Assembly: GCF_001708185.1 (NCBI RefSeq)
Contig: NZ_MDDN01000001.1
Coordinates: 1 to 64,000, forward strand
From: Lysinibacillus xylanilyticus
Lineage (GTDB): Bacteria; Bacillota; Bacilli; Bacillales_A; Planococcaceae
Length of the DNA: 64,000 nucleotides
Direction of reading: 5' to 3'
The notes beneath the pieces were generated by a model. The model had not been told where the DNA came from. It did not search any database and saw only the letters and a list, made by a program, of their open reading frames with translations. Within the stretch, counting starts at the first letter, position 1, and the number at the start of each line of letters is the position of its first letter. Shown here in pieces: positions 50,588 through 59,503 of this stretch. The position numbers were made by a program, and so were the translations under genes.

Positions 50588-52039
50588 TTACTGATTAGGT
50601 GGTGCATAGCGTATGGCGATATTTTTCATTTGCGTATAATTCCTTAACGCGACAAAGCCTTTTTCTCGCCCAATGCCGCTCTTTTTATAGCCACCAAAAG
50701 GCATTTGTATACCACCTGCTGCCCCGTAGTTATTGACAAACACTTGCCCGGCCTGTACTCTGCTTGCGACATAATGAGCAGTATCTATATCCTTTGACCA
50801 AACGCCTGCAACTAAACCGTAGTCTGTACTATTCGCTAAGGCAATCGCTTCTTCGACAGTTGTAAACGTAAAAACAGTCAACACTGGTCCGAAAATTTCC
50901 TCTTGTGCTAGTGGATCATTCACATCTACGCCATCTAGTATGGTCGGTTGTATATAATAGCCTTTTTCATAGCCTTCAATCGTCAATGTTTCGCCACCAG
51001 TGACCACATAGCCATCTTCCTTCGCTTTATGCAATAGTGTTGAGATCTTCGTATATTGTCGTTCATTTAACAATGGACCCATATCAACATCTGCTTCACC
51101 TGGACCAACTTTTAATGCTTGGAATTTTCGTACTAGTTGCGCGATAAATGTTTCCTTCACACACTCTTCTACCAGCAATCTTGCCCCAGCCGAGCATGTT
51201 TGTCCTGCATTCTGAATAATCGCACGAACTACTCCATCAAGCGCTTGCTCCATGTTTGCATCCGAAAAAACAATATTAGGCGATTTCCCACCAAGCTCTA
51301 ATGTCACAGGTACTACATTTTCAGCTGCAGATTTCATAACAGCTATGCCTGTTGGGACAGAGCCCGTAAACGTAATGTGATTGATATCAGGATGTGATGT
51401 TAAATATGGACCGACTTCACGACCTAAACCTGTAATATGCTGAAAAATACCTTTTGGCAGTTTATCTGCAAACCATTCAGTTATGGCATGTGTTGTCAAT
51501 GGTGTATCTTCAGCACTTTTGACAATCACTGCATTGCCCGTTGCAATGGCAGCTGCTACACTTCTCGCCGTTATTTGAATAGGATAATTCCAGGGCACGA
51601 TATGTACGGTAATCCCAACAGGCTCTAACACTACCGCATTTAAAATACCATCTTCAATTGGAATTGTATCCCCCATCACTTTATCAGCTGCTCCTCCGTA
51701 AAACTCAAAATAGCGAGCTGCCGCCTCAATATCTGCTCTTGCCTGGGATAACGGCTTGCCAACATCACGACATTCTAATAAGCTCCATTCCTCTGCATGC
51801 TTGCGGATATAGTGTGCGAATTCAACAAGTAGCTGCCCCCGTTCATGCGCCTTTATTTTCCGCCATTCTTCACTTTCAAACGCTATTCTTGCAGCACGAA
51901 CAGCTTCATCGACATGCGCTTTATTCGCATTCGTAATTTGGGCAATCATTTCACCGGTAGAGGGATTCATGACATCCAATAATTCCTCCGACCCAGTATG
52001 AACCCATTCACCATTTATAAACATTGGAATTTTTTTCAC
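50588..52039 (-). CDS. Aldehyde dehydrogenase
   Basis: This 483-residue NAD(P)-dependent aldehyde dehydrogenase has catalytic Cys in AGQTCSAGARLLVEE near 285, general-base Glu in LELGGKSPN near 250, cofactor contacts IVPWNYPIQIT near 148 and FTGSVPTG near 225, and NYGAAGGIQMPFGGYKKSG near the C terminus. It is closest in style to betaine-aldehyde/aminoaldehyde and hydroxy-aldehyde dehydrogenases. The start is GTG 52039, 5-6 bases after AGGAGGGATC; a longer frame runs through the SDR end. It likely oxidises an aldehyde made by the SDR. Confidence 0.92.
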   Translation of the reverse strand: MKKIPMFINGEWVHTGSEELLDVMNPSTGEMIAQITNANKAHVDEAVRAARIAFESEEWRKIKAHERGQLLVEFAHYIRKHAEEWSLLECRDVGKPLSQARADIEAAARYFEFYGGAADKVMGDTIPIEDGILNAVVLEPVGITVHIVPWNYPIQITARSVAAAIATGNAVIVKSAEDTPLTTHAITEWFADKLPKGIFQHITGLGREVGPYLTSHPDINHITFTGSVPTGIAVMKSAAENVVPVTLELGGKSPNIVFSDANMEQALDGVVRAIIQNAGQTCSAGARLLVEECVKETFIAQLVRKFQALKVGPGEADVDMGPLLNERQYTKISTLLHKAKEDGYVVTGGETLTIEGYEKGYYIQPTILDGVDVNDPLAQEEIFGPVLTVFTFTTVEEAIALANSTDYGLVAGVWSKDIDTAHYVASRVQAGQVFVNNYGAAGGIQMPFGGYKKSGIGREKGFVALRNYTQMKNIAIRYAPPNQ

Positions 52040-52049
52040 CTGATCCCTC

Positions 52050-52796
52050 CTAAAGTCCGCGACCACCGTCTACATGTAATGTCGTTCCTGTCACCATACT
52101 CGCTTCATTTGAAAGTAAATAACTTACTGCACCTGCAATGTCTGACGGATTCACTAAACGCCCAAGGGGGACTGATTGAACAAAGACACTTTGCTTTGTT
52201 TGCTCGATATCTGCTCCTTGTGCGGCAAACTGCCCTAGCATCTGTGTATCCGCTGGTCCTGGATGAATCGTATTGACACGTATTTGGAACGGCGCTAATT
52301 CAATAGCCATTCCACGTGCAAAGCTCTCTGCCGCCCCTTTAGAAGCAATATACGCTTGTAAACCAGGTCTCGGGCGGACAGCAGAAATCGAGGCGATTGT
52401 TACAATGGAGCCCTTTTGCCGTTCCTTCATATAAGAAACGACCGCCTTTGTTGTTATAAATAAAGTTTTCACATTGACATCCATTAACCGATTCCACTCA
52501 TCCATCGTGACTTGCTCAATCGGTGTTGCGGCCTGCGCTATACCAAGTGCATTGACAAGTCCATCAATCCGGCCATACTTTTCAAAAACCTGTTTGCATA
52601 TGTCGTTCACACGTTCCTCCTGTAAAACATTGACTTCAAAACATTGCAAGGTATCCTGTGCTAAGTCTGTTAGTGATGCTACCGAAAGATCGAGCCCTAC
52701 TACAATATTGCCCTTCTCAAGCTGCTCCTGAATAATGGCTTTCCCCATACCGCCGCCAGCACCTGTGACAATAAGGACCTGTCGTTCTGCTGCCAT
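52050..52796 (-). CDS. Short-chain dehydrogenase/reductase
   Basis: This 248-residue SDR has cofactor loop TGAGGGMGKAII near residue 11, an acidic residue after strand 2 (VVGLDLS, favouring NAD), and VNALG near 82 in place of NNAG. Catalytic Ser is in TIASISAV and Tyr/Lys in YIASKGAAESFA near 150; it ends in TGTTLHVDGGRGL. ATG 52796 is one base after the stop of the dehydrogenase gene upstream. Within the operon it is a natural producer or consumer of the carbonyl compound handled by the aldehyde dehydrogenase or the decarboxylating dehydrogenase. Confidence 0.9.
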   Translation of the reverse strand: MAAERQVLIVTGAGGGMGKAIIQEQLEKGNIVVGLDLSVASLTDLAQDTLQCFEVNVLQEERVNDICKQVFEKYGRIDGLVNALGIAQAATPIEQVTMDEWNRLMDVNVKTLFITTKAVVSYMKERQKGSIVTIASISAVRPRPGLQAYIASKGAAESFARGMAIELAPFQIRVNTIHPGPADTQMLGQFAAQGADIEQTKQSVFVQSVPLGRLVNPSDIAGAVSYLLSNEASMVTGTTLHVDGGRGL

Positions 52797-52797
52797 G

Positions 52798-53886
52798 CTA
52801 TACACCCCCTGCTGCTAATTTCATTTTGACAATCTCCTGACAAATAGCATCACCCATTTGCGCCGTTGACGCCTGTCCACCAATATCAGCCGTTTTCACA
52901 ATTCCTTCTCGTAGCACCGCCTCAATCGCATGAACTATGAGCTCCTCTAAATCAGGTCTTCCAATATGTCCAAGCAATAAAGCGAGTGACCAAATTTGAG
53001 CGATTGGATTTGCGATTCCCTTTCCTGCAATATCTGGCGCTGAACCATGCACAGGCTCAAACATAGAGGGGAATTCCTTTTCTGGATTCAAATTGGCTGA
53101 TGGTGATAATCCTAGACCGCCGACAATAGCTGACCCTAAATCAGACAAAATATCCCCAAATAAATTGGAGGCAACAATAACTTGAAAATTCTGTGGTCGC
53201 TCCACAAAGTAAGCTACTAATGCGTCGATATAAATAGATTCTAGTTCTAGCGTTGGTAAACTTTGAGCAAGAATTCTTTTCGTATGCTCATCCCAGAACT
53301 TCATCGAATGGATCATCGCATTCGATTTTGTTGCACTCGTAATTTTTGTTTTGCCATATTTATAGGCATATTCACAGGCGGCTTGTACAATTTTTTCAAT
53401 ACCGATCCGTGTCATAATCGTATTTTGAATCGTCATTTCCTGTAGCTGATTATGATACATTCGACCACCACTATCGGAATATTCCCCCTCCGTATTTTCT
53501 CGGAAGATAACGAAATCAATATCACGCTCGTTGGCAAGCGGTGAGGCTATGCCAGGTAGTGATTTAATCGGACGGAAATTCACATATTGCTGGAAGTTTT
53601 TTCGTATCGGCATAATTAATTCCCATACCGTAACGTCGTCTGGAACGCGAGCATCTCCAATAGCCCCGAATAATATCGCATCAAACTCTTTTAAAATGTC
53701 TAGTGCATTTTCAGGCATCATACGACCGTGCTTGAGATAATAATCGGAGCTCCAAGGAAAAATGGTTGTTTCTATTTGGAAAGACGAATCATGTTCCTGA
53801 AGAAAATTTAATACCTTTAGCGCTTCCTCCATAACTTCCTTTCCAATACCATCACCTGGAATGACTGCGATTTTTGTGTGAGTCAT
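52798..53886 (-). CDS. Beta-decarboxylating dehydrogenase (isopropylmalate/tartrate dehydrogenase family)
   Basis: This 362-residue member of the IMDH/IDH/tartrate dehydrogenase family opens IAVIPGDGIGKEVMEEALKV. Substrate-binding and catalytic parts are FRENTEGEYSDSGGR near 130, KSNAMIHSMKFWDE near 190, and VASNLFGDILSDLGSAIVGGLGL near 240. Cofactor motif is EPVHGSAPDIAGKGIANP near 280. The VWELIMPIRKNFQQYVNFRPIK segment resembles the tartrate/D-malate branch (YcsA/TtuC) more than LeuB. It should oxidise and decarboxylate a 2-hydroxy acid with NAD and a divalent metal. It overlaps the M20 peptidase gene by four bases (ATGA). Confidence 0.9.
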   Translation of the reverse strand: MTHTKIAVIPGDGIGKEVMEEALKVLNFLQEHDSSFQIETTIFPWSSDYYLKHGRMMPENALDILKEFDAILFGAIGDARVPDDVTVWELIMPIRKNFQQYVNFRPIKSLPGIASPLANERDIDFVIFRENTEGEYSDSGGRMYHNQLQEMTIQNTIMTRIGIEKIVQAACEYAYKYGKTKITSATKSNAMIHSMKFWDEHTKRILAQSLPTLELESIYIDALVAYFVERPQNFQVIVASNLFGDILSDLGSAIVGGLGLSPSANLNPEKEFPSMFEPVHGSAPDIAGKGIANPIAQIWSLALLLGHIGRPDLEELIVHAIEAVLREGIVKTADIGGQASTAQMGDAICQEIVKMKLAAGGV

Positions 53887-55115
53887 TGAGTATCACCTGC
53901 TAAAAACTTAAGTGCTGCCAAACGATATATAGCTGTTGTTTCTGCCAATTCTTCGATATCGACATATTCGTCAATTTGGTGGGGAATATCACGATCACCT
54001 GCACCAATCGTCACAATTGGGACACCGTGCACATGAAGGAATGTTCCATCTGTAGCCCCTGGGACACCGTTATATTTTGGCTCTTTCTCCGTTACTTCAG
54101 CAACTGCCTCATAAATGGCTTGTACTACAGGATCCTCCTTTGCAGTAGCTGTGGCTGGTCGGTTGTCAAGCACCGTTAGTTCTACCTTAAAATCAGGGTC
54201 ATCTGCTTGCAGACGTTTAATAATCGCATCAATTTTGCCGAGAAGCTCATCATGATCCTGAGCAGGTACCGTACGAATATCAAGCGTCGTCATACAATGA
54301 TCCGGAATCACATTAATTTGTGCATCCCCTTTGACTGGTGCTCGCAAAATAGTCGGTGTAATAGATGGCCAATTAAGCATTGGATCTCGTCCCAAACGTG
54401 CTTGCTCTTCTTTTTCTAATTTTTCTAGCTCCACGATAAAACGGGCCATACGCCAGTTCGGGTTAATGCCGCTCCAAGAAATTGCACCGTGCGCCATCTT
54501 ACCAAAAATATCTACCTTCAAACGTATCGCTCCACGCTGCGCAATACTGACATTATTTTCCTGTGGTTCGCATATAATGGCCCCATCTACACCATCTGCC
54601 CAACCATTTTTTATAAAATGTTTAATGCCAAGCATCAATCCTTCTTCATCACAAGGAATACATAAAATAATCTTGCCTGTAAATTCCTCCTGATCCAGTA
54701 ATAACGACTGGCAAGCTGTAATCATACATGCAAGATTTCCTTTTGTATCATTTGTACCACGGCCATACATTCGACCATCAATAATTTCTGCACCGAATGG
54801 ATCGTACGTCCATGCTTCACGATTACCTTCAGTCACAACATCTGTATGTCCTTCAAAGAGTAGCGTTTTCCCTGGTTTACCCGAATCAATAATACCAACC
54901 ACATTCGGTCTGCCTGGCACAACTTCCTCCACATATGTTTCAATCCCGATATCACGTAAATATTGAGCAACAAAATTTGCCACTTCTTGTTCATTGCCAT
55001 TTGGATCATTTTCTCGATAAACACTCTCAATACGAACTAGCTTTTGAGTAAGCTCAATAACTACTTCTCGGTCACGCAAATAAGATTCTGTTGTCTTTAA
55101 ATTTATTACTGTCAT
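53883..55115 (-). CDS. M20 family metallopeptidase (ArgE/DapE-like)
   Basis: This 410-residue dinuclear-zinc amidohydrolase has metal ligands in LLFEGHTDVVTEG near 88 and MYGRGTNDTKGNLACM near 117, catalytic Glu with ligand in CDEEGLM near 155, and a His-rich end GATDGTFLHVHGVPIVTIGAG near 350. The lid domain lies at about 190-310. This is the ArgE/DapE/carboxypeptidase G-like plan, which cleaves N-acyl amino acids or dipeptides. It is the first gene of the operon; AAGGGGGCC precedes the ATG. No regulator gene or recognisable operator is adjacent. Confidence 0.92.
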   Translation of the reverse strand: MTVINLKTTESYLRDREVVIELTQKLVRIESVYRENDPNGNEQEVANFVAQYLRDIGIETYVEEVVPGRPNVVGIIDSGKPGKTLLFEGHTDVVTEGNREAWTYDPFGAEIIDGRMYGRGTNDTKGNLACMITACQSLLLDQEEFTGKIILCIPCDEEGLMLGIKHFIKNGWADGVDGAIICEPQENNVSIAQRGAIRLKVDIFGKMAHGAISWSGINPNWRMARFIVELEKLEKEEQARLGRDPMLNWPSITPTILRAPVKGDAQINVIPDHCMTTLDIRTVPAQDHDELLGKIDAIIKRLQADDPDFKVELTVLDNRPATATAKEDPVVQAIYEAVAEVTEKEPKYNGVPGATDGTFLHVHGVPIVTIGAGDRDIPHQIDEYVDIEELAETTAIYRLAALKFLAGDTQ

Positions 55116-55371
55116 CTAAAGGCCCCCTTGATTTAATAGAATATTCCGAATTCAGATTATTTTAACATTGTCCTTTTAGATAAGCATTAGACAATTTGTT
55201 AATAAAACATATAATGCTATTAACTTTTTGTTTAGTAGTAAAAAGTTAGAAAAGAACAAAACAATCTATTTTATGTTAATTTTCGATAAAAAAAGATTGG
55301 ATTATTACTAAAATGTGGGGCTGATTTCCGTTCTGATTGGGCGCTTTCAAAAAAATTTGCTGAATGAAGAT
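55116..55371. other. Upstream region of the catabolic operon
   Basis: AT-rich and without a gene. It includes GAATATTCCGAATTC near 55141 and the intergenic repeat copy at 55319-55345. No confident -35/-10 pair, CRE box or sigma-54 site could be placed. Confidence 0.4.
55319..55350. repeat. Intergenic repeat GATTTCCGTTCYGRYTGGGCG, copy 2
   Basis: CTGATTTCCGTTCTGATTGG followed by GCGCTTTC matches the copy at 36960-36985. Confidence 0.6.
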
Positions 55372-55418
55372 AAAAAACCAGCATCCATTTTAAATAGCTA
55401 AAATAGATGCTGGTTTAT
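55372..55418 (-). terminator. Terminator of cvfC
   Basis: AAACCAGCATC pairs with GATGCTGGTTT, with more pairing (ATTTTA/TAAAAT) inside, then TTTTTAT on the minus strand. Confidence 0.9.
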
Positions 55419-55423
55419 TCATT

Positions 55424-56548
55424 TTATTGCTTGCGTGATTCTGTCATTTGCTTCCAAACAGAGCCTTTTGCTTCTTCACCCTGTTCGATGCGGGCAACCG
55501 CCATTTTTACTTGTAGTTTCACTTCGAATTCTTTATCTTCTTCAGCAGCCTTTAATGCCACTAATGACTTTTCAGTACCGACTTCATATAAGTACATAGC
55601 TGCACGCCATCGAACAAGCTTATTCTTATCCTGTAATGCTCGCTGCATCGCTTCTTCAAATTCCACTAAGCCAAGGTCACTCATACAATCGCCAGCAGTT
55701 CGTCGTACAGCTGCACTTTTGTCTTGTAATGCCTTTTCTAAATAGGGAACAACTGCAACATCTTCAATCATTCCTAAATACACTGTTGCCAGTCGGCGGA
55801 TAGACATTTGTTCATCTTGTAACGCTAAATCTAAAAGTGGTAAATCATCTAATTCTGGATCCGCCATTTGGTCAAGTAATTGGAAACGCTTTTCCCATTC
55901 AGGTTGTGTGAACTGTTCAACAGTCACTTTTAGCTTAGCAGGTTTCACTATTGTTTTCTCAGAATCATTAGTCATTGAGACAATTTCTGCTAAACGCTCC
56001 TCAGAATATGTCACATTGATTTCCTGCTTCACGGCTTCCGCAATTTCCTCAAGCTCTCCATAACGAACGCCATAGTCAATCCACTTACGTTGGAAAATAT
56101 AATTTTCATCAACTGCTGTATCAATAATTTTATTGAAAGTCTCCACAAATCGCTCGCCACAGCTCACACGGTGCTCACGTTGACTATCAAATACTTTTAC
56201 TTGTAGTGGCACCTGCTTATAAAACTGCACATGAACGTACACTTCACCATAAAATTCACTGGCAACTTGCGTTTCATTTTCTTCTTGTACTTCTTCACCT
56301 AATACTTGACGAATACTTGCTAAAATACCTTCCCATGCATATTTTGCGTTACGCTCTACAGCGAAGAAATCTGCTACATGATAAACTCCCTTGACACCTT
56401 CAATTGCTAAAATCGCTGCAGCTTCACCAGTTGCTTGATCTTTATTATCCTTTGTAAAATTATAGCTTTTGCCAAAAGGTAACTCTGTATCGACGACAAT
56501 TTTCATTGAATTAGGACTTGGTGTCGGTTCAATTGTAATAATCTTCAC
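55424..56548 (-). CDS. cvfC: Conserved virulence factor C-like protein
   Basis: This 374-residue protein has an N-terminal scaffold-like domain opening IITIEPTPSPNSMKIVVDTE, similar to Nfu-N, at about 1-90. The central region is followed by a C-terminal set of HEAT-like repeats at about 225-355: FQLLDQMADPELDDLPLLDL, SIRRLATVYLGMIED, SAAVRRTAGDCMSDLG, NKLVRWRAAMYLYEVG. This order is that of CvfC, described in Staphylococcus aureus as affecting virulence gene expression; its molecular role is not known. It lies 12 bases after the ABC-F gene, probably in one transcript. Confidence 0.9.
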   Translation of the reverse strand: MKIITIEPTPSPNSMKIVVDTELPFGKSYNFTKDNKDQATGEAAAILAIEGVKGVYHVADFFAVERNAKYAWEGILASIRQVLGEEVQEENETQVASEFYGEVYVHVQFYKQVPLQVKVFDSQREHRVSCGERFVETFNKIIDTAVDENYIFQRKWIDYGVRYGELEEIAEAVKQEINVTYSEERLAEIVSMTNDSEKTIVKPAKLKVTVEQFTQPEWEKRFQLLDQMADPELDDLPLLDLALQDEQMSIRRLATVYLGMIEDVAVVPYLEKALQDKSAAVRRTAGDCMSDLGLVEFEEAMQRALQDKNKLVRWRAAMYLYEVGTEKSLVALKAAEEDKEFEVKLQVKMAVARIEQGEEAKGSVWKQMTESRKQ

Positions 56549-56560
56549 GCATATCGCTCC

Positions 56561-58447
56561 TTACCCGTTTACAATTTCATCTAAATACGACCATCTCTCA
56601 ATAAGATGTTCATAATGTGCATTCAGCTCATCAAGCTTCGCCGTTAATTCCTGTAATTTTGTAAAATCAGCACCCGCGTGAGCAATACCTTCTTCTGTCT
56701 CCATAATTGCTGTCTCTGTCTTTTCTATTTCGTCAGCAATTGTTTCCCATTCTTTTTGCTCTTTAAAGGATAATTTTTTCTTGTCCGACTTAGGCTTTTC
56801 GGTTTTCGGTTTTTCTACCTTTGGCGCCTCTACCTTTACAGTAGCTTCCTGTTCACGCTTTTGTAAATAATCACTGTAAATATCAAGCGTCTCCTCAACA
56901 TGTCCAAGACCATCTAAAATCCATAACTTTTTCGCAATACGATCTAAGAAAAAGCGATCGTGGGATATCGTCATAACGACCCCAGGGAAATGCTCAATGA
57001 AATCTTCCAGCACACCTAATGTTTCAATATCTAAATCATTCGTAGGCTCATCTAGTAACAATACGTTTGGTTGCTCCATTAATAAACGTAATAAATGTAG
57101 ACGTTTACGCTCGCCACCCGATAATTTACCGATCGGTGTACCATGTCCATGAAGTGGGAATAAGAAACGCTCCAGCATTTGAGCCGCCGAATAGCGCACC
57201 CCCTCTGCATCTGTTATATCATTTGAAGCTTCTCGAATATATTCAATCATACGCTCATTTTCATTCATTTTCGGTAATGTTTGTTTGAAATGCGCTAATT
57301 TCACTGTCGAGCCAACATGAATTTCACCTATATCCGGTGTAAGTTCACCTGCTAGCATGTTCAATAATGTTGATTTTCCTACACCATTAGCTCCGATAAT
57401 ACCAATACGATCGCCCTGTTGTAGTAAAAATGAAAAGTCTTCAAGGATTTTTTGTTGGCCAAAAGCCTTTGAAATATTTTCTGCCTCTAAAACCTTTCGA
57501 CCGAGACGCGTTGTAGCTAGCCCCATTTCAAGCGAAACATCCTCTGATTTACGCTCTAGGTTATCCTCTAACTGTTCGAAGCGTTGGATACGTGCCTTTT
57601 GCTTCGTCGAACGCGCCTTCGCTCCACGACGAATCCATTTTAACTCTGAGCGATAGCGGTTGCGGTCTTTTTGTGCAGAGGCTGCTCTCATTTCCTCACG
57701 AATCGCACGTGCTTCTAAATAATCCCCATAATTCCCAGTATGTCGGTATAATGTTTGATCAGCTAGCTCGTAAATATGAGTTGACAGCTCATCTAAGAAA
57801 TAACGATCATGGGTAATAAATATAACGGCTCCCTTTAATCGTAATACCATTTCTTGCAACCACTCCGTTGACTGCACGTCTAAATGGTTGGTCGGCTCGT
57901 CCAATAAATAAAGATCTGCTGGCTCTATTAATACTTTAGCTAATGCGACGCGCTTTTGTTGACCACCTGACAGTGTTAATACTTCTTTATCAAACATTTC
58001 AATGCCAAGCTTTGTAAGTGCTGTCTTAGCAAGTGCATTAACATCCCATGCCTGCTCCTCATCCATGCGATGCTGTATGCTAAATAACGTTTTTTGTAAA
58101 CTTTCTGAAGTTGGATTTAACGCAAGCGCAGCAACCGTTTCCTCATATTCACGATTAAGTTTTAAAATCGGTGAATCCCCTGCAAACACTGCCTGTAACA
58201 CCGTTTCTCCGCTTTCAAAAGTAGGCTCCTGTGGTAAATATGCTACACGGTATTTATTTGGGCGGTCAACATTCATTGAATCCGCTTCGATTTCACCTGC
58301 TATAATAGAAAGCAGCGTGGATTTACCAGTACCATTAATACCAATTAGCCCCGCACGCTCTCCCTCATAAATGGTAAATTCAATATTTTGAAAGAGCGTT
58401 TTATCGCCCACTGTTTTCGTTAAATTTTGTACTATTAAATGACTCAT
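56561..58447 (-). CDS. yfmR: ABC-F ATPase (Uup/YfmR type)
   Basis: This 628-residue soluble protein has two ABC domains. Walker A is GINGTGKST near 36 and GANGVGKST near 350. Signatures LSGGQQKR and LSGGERKR, and Walker B LYLLDEPTNHLD and VLLLDEPTNDLD follow. An interdomain linker (about 240-310, ELKWIRRGAKARSTKQKARI) and a C-terminal coiled coil (about 545-625) are present. This is the Uup/YfmR plan, in which the protein binds the ribosome and helps relieve stalls. It has no membrane part. It heads a two-gene unit with cvfC. Confidence 0.92.
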   Translation of the reverse strand: MSHLIVQNLTKTVGDKTLFQNIEFTIYEGERAGLIGINGTGKSTLLSIIAGEIEADSMNVDRPNKYRVAYLPQEPTFESGETVLQAVFAGDSPILKLNREYEETVAALALNPTSESLQKTLFSIQHRMDEEQAWDVNALAKTALTKLGIEMFDKEVLTLSGGQQKRVALAKVLIEPADLYLLDEPTNHLDVQSTEWLQEMVLRLKGAVIFITHDRYFLDELSTHIYELADQTLYRHTGNYGDYLEARAIREEMRAASAQKDRNRYRSELKWIRRGAKARSTKQKARIQRFEQLEDNLERKSEDVSLEMGLATTRLGRKVLEAENISKAFGQQKILEDFSFLLQQGDRIGIIGANGVGKSTLLNMLAGELTPDIGEIHVGSTVKLAHFKQTLPKMNENERMIEYIREASNDITDAEGVRYSAAQMLERFLFPLHGHGTPIGKLSGGERKRLHLLRLLMEQPNVLLLDEPTNDLDIETLGVLEDFIEHFPGVVMTISHDRFFLDRIAKKLWILDGLGHVEETLDIYSDYLQKREQEATVKVEAPKVEKPKTEKPKSDKKKLSFKEQKEWETIADEIEKTETAIMETEEGIAHAGADFTKLQELTAKLDELNAHYEHLIERWSYLDEIVNG

Positions 58448-58888
58448 TACACTTGTCCATCTCTTTCATTTAGGTGTTGTTAGTGTCCGTACTACTTTTA
58501 ATATGTAGTTTATTATTGATATCCATTTTTATCATAACATCAAATGACAGGTAAACAAAGGACAACAAACCGAGCTTCCCTATCAAAAAATACGCTCTTC
58601 CCCATTAACTTGCTGCCTTTAGCCATTGGAGAATAGAAGAAATAGATATATTATATAGGCACTACCATACAAAACGTGGAACAACCTCTTAGTGAAGGCC
58701 ATCTATTCTGATTGAAACTACGTTCGAAGAGTAAAGAATTTTTTAAGGTATCAAGTACAAAGAAAGACAATATAAAGAAAGGTATAAGCTCGCTATTTAT
58801 CCAGCGGGGCTTATACCTTTTTATCTTGTTGAAAGAAGTTAAAGTTTTAAAGATTGCATTTACAGCTACTTAGAATTGGAATGTACAT
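58448..58888. other. Intergenic region
   Basis: No gene is seen. It contains the upstream region of the ABC-F gene and the terminator at 58779-58826. Confidence 0.5.
58779..58826 (-). terminator. Terminator downstream of the HD-domain gene
   Basis: AAGGTATAAGC pairs with GCTTATACCTT with CCCGCTGG/CGAGC inside. It has T's on both strands, so it works either way. Confidence 0.75.
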
Positions 58889-59503
58889 TTACTTTCCTAT
58901 TTCATTTTTTAATTGCTCTAAAAACAGTACCATAAATTGATGGCGTTCTTTAGCCATTTGCTTGCCTTTCTCTGTTACCATTAAATCTTTTAATAATAAA
59001 AGCTTCTCATAGAAGTGTGTGACAGAGGCAGTATTTTTATTGCGATATGCCTCCTCTGTCATATTCATACGTGCTTCTTCCGTTTCATCGTAAAGCTTTC
59101 GACCTTTCGCACCGCCGTAAGCAAATGTGCGAGCAATACCAATCGCTCCTATAGCATCTAAGCGATCTGCATCTCTTACTATTTTTGCTTCAAGAGAAGT
59201 TGTCTCTAGCTCATTCCCACCATTAAACGATACTTGTGCAATGCAATCTCGGATATGTTGCTTTTTCTCCTCGTTTAAAGACAGCTCAGCAATTAACTTA
59301 TTTTCTTGCTCTTTACTATCGGTATACTTTTTATCACTTACATCATGCAAAAGCACAGCAATTTTCACGACCTCTGCATCTGCTTTTGGCTCTGTATGTA
59401 AAATCGCTAACGCATTTTGATAAACACGTTCAATATGTTGAAAATCATGGCTAGCATCAAACTGTTCATAAATCCCACGTACTTTATTCATTAAATTGTT
59501 CAT
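58889..59503 (-). CDS. HD-domain phosphohydrolase (YpgQ/YedJ type)
   Basis: This 204-residue HD-domain protein has metal-binding residues in DASHDFQHIERV near 17-26 and AVLLHDVSD near 50, and a second conserved block VRDADRLDAIGAIGIARTF near 108-126. The layout and length match the YpgQ group of B. subtilis, a manganese-dependent nucleotide pyrophosphohydrolase family, and E. coli YedJ. It likely cleaves nucleoside triphosphates or related phosphates in the cytosol. It is a single gene. The start ATG has no strong ribosome binding site. Confidence 0.85.
   Translation of the reverse strand: MNNLMNKVRGIYEQFDASHDFQHIERVYQNALAILHTEPKADAEVVKIAVLLHDVSDKKYTDSKEQENKLIAELSLNEEKKQHIRDCIAQVSFNGGNELETTSLEAKIVRDADRLDAIGAIGIARTFAYGGAKGRKLYDETEEARMNMTEEAYRNKNTASVTHFYEKLLLLKDLMVTEKGKQMAKERHQFMVLFLEQLKNEIGK

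Noticed and set aside
55116..55371. Sigma-54 or catabolite-repression site for the ten-gene operon
   Set aside because: I looked for a TGGCAC-N5-TTGCA pattern and for a CRE palindrome and found neither clearly enough to annotate.
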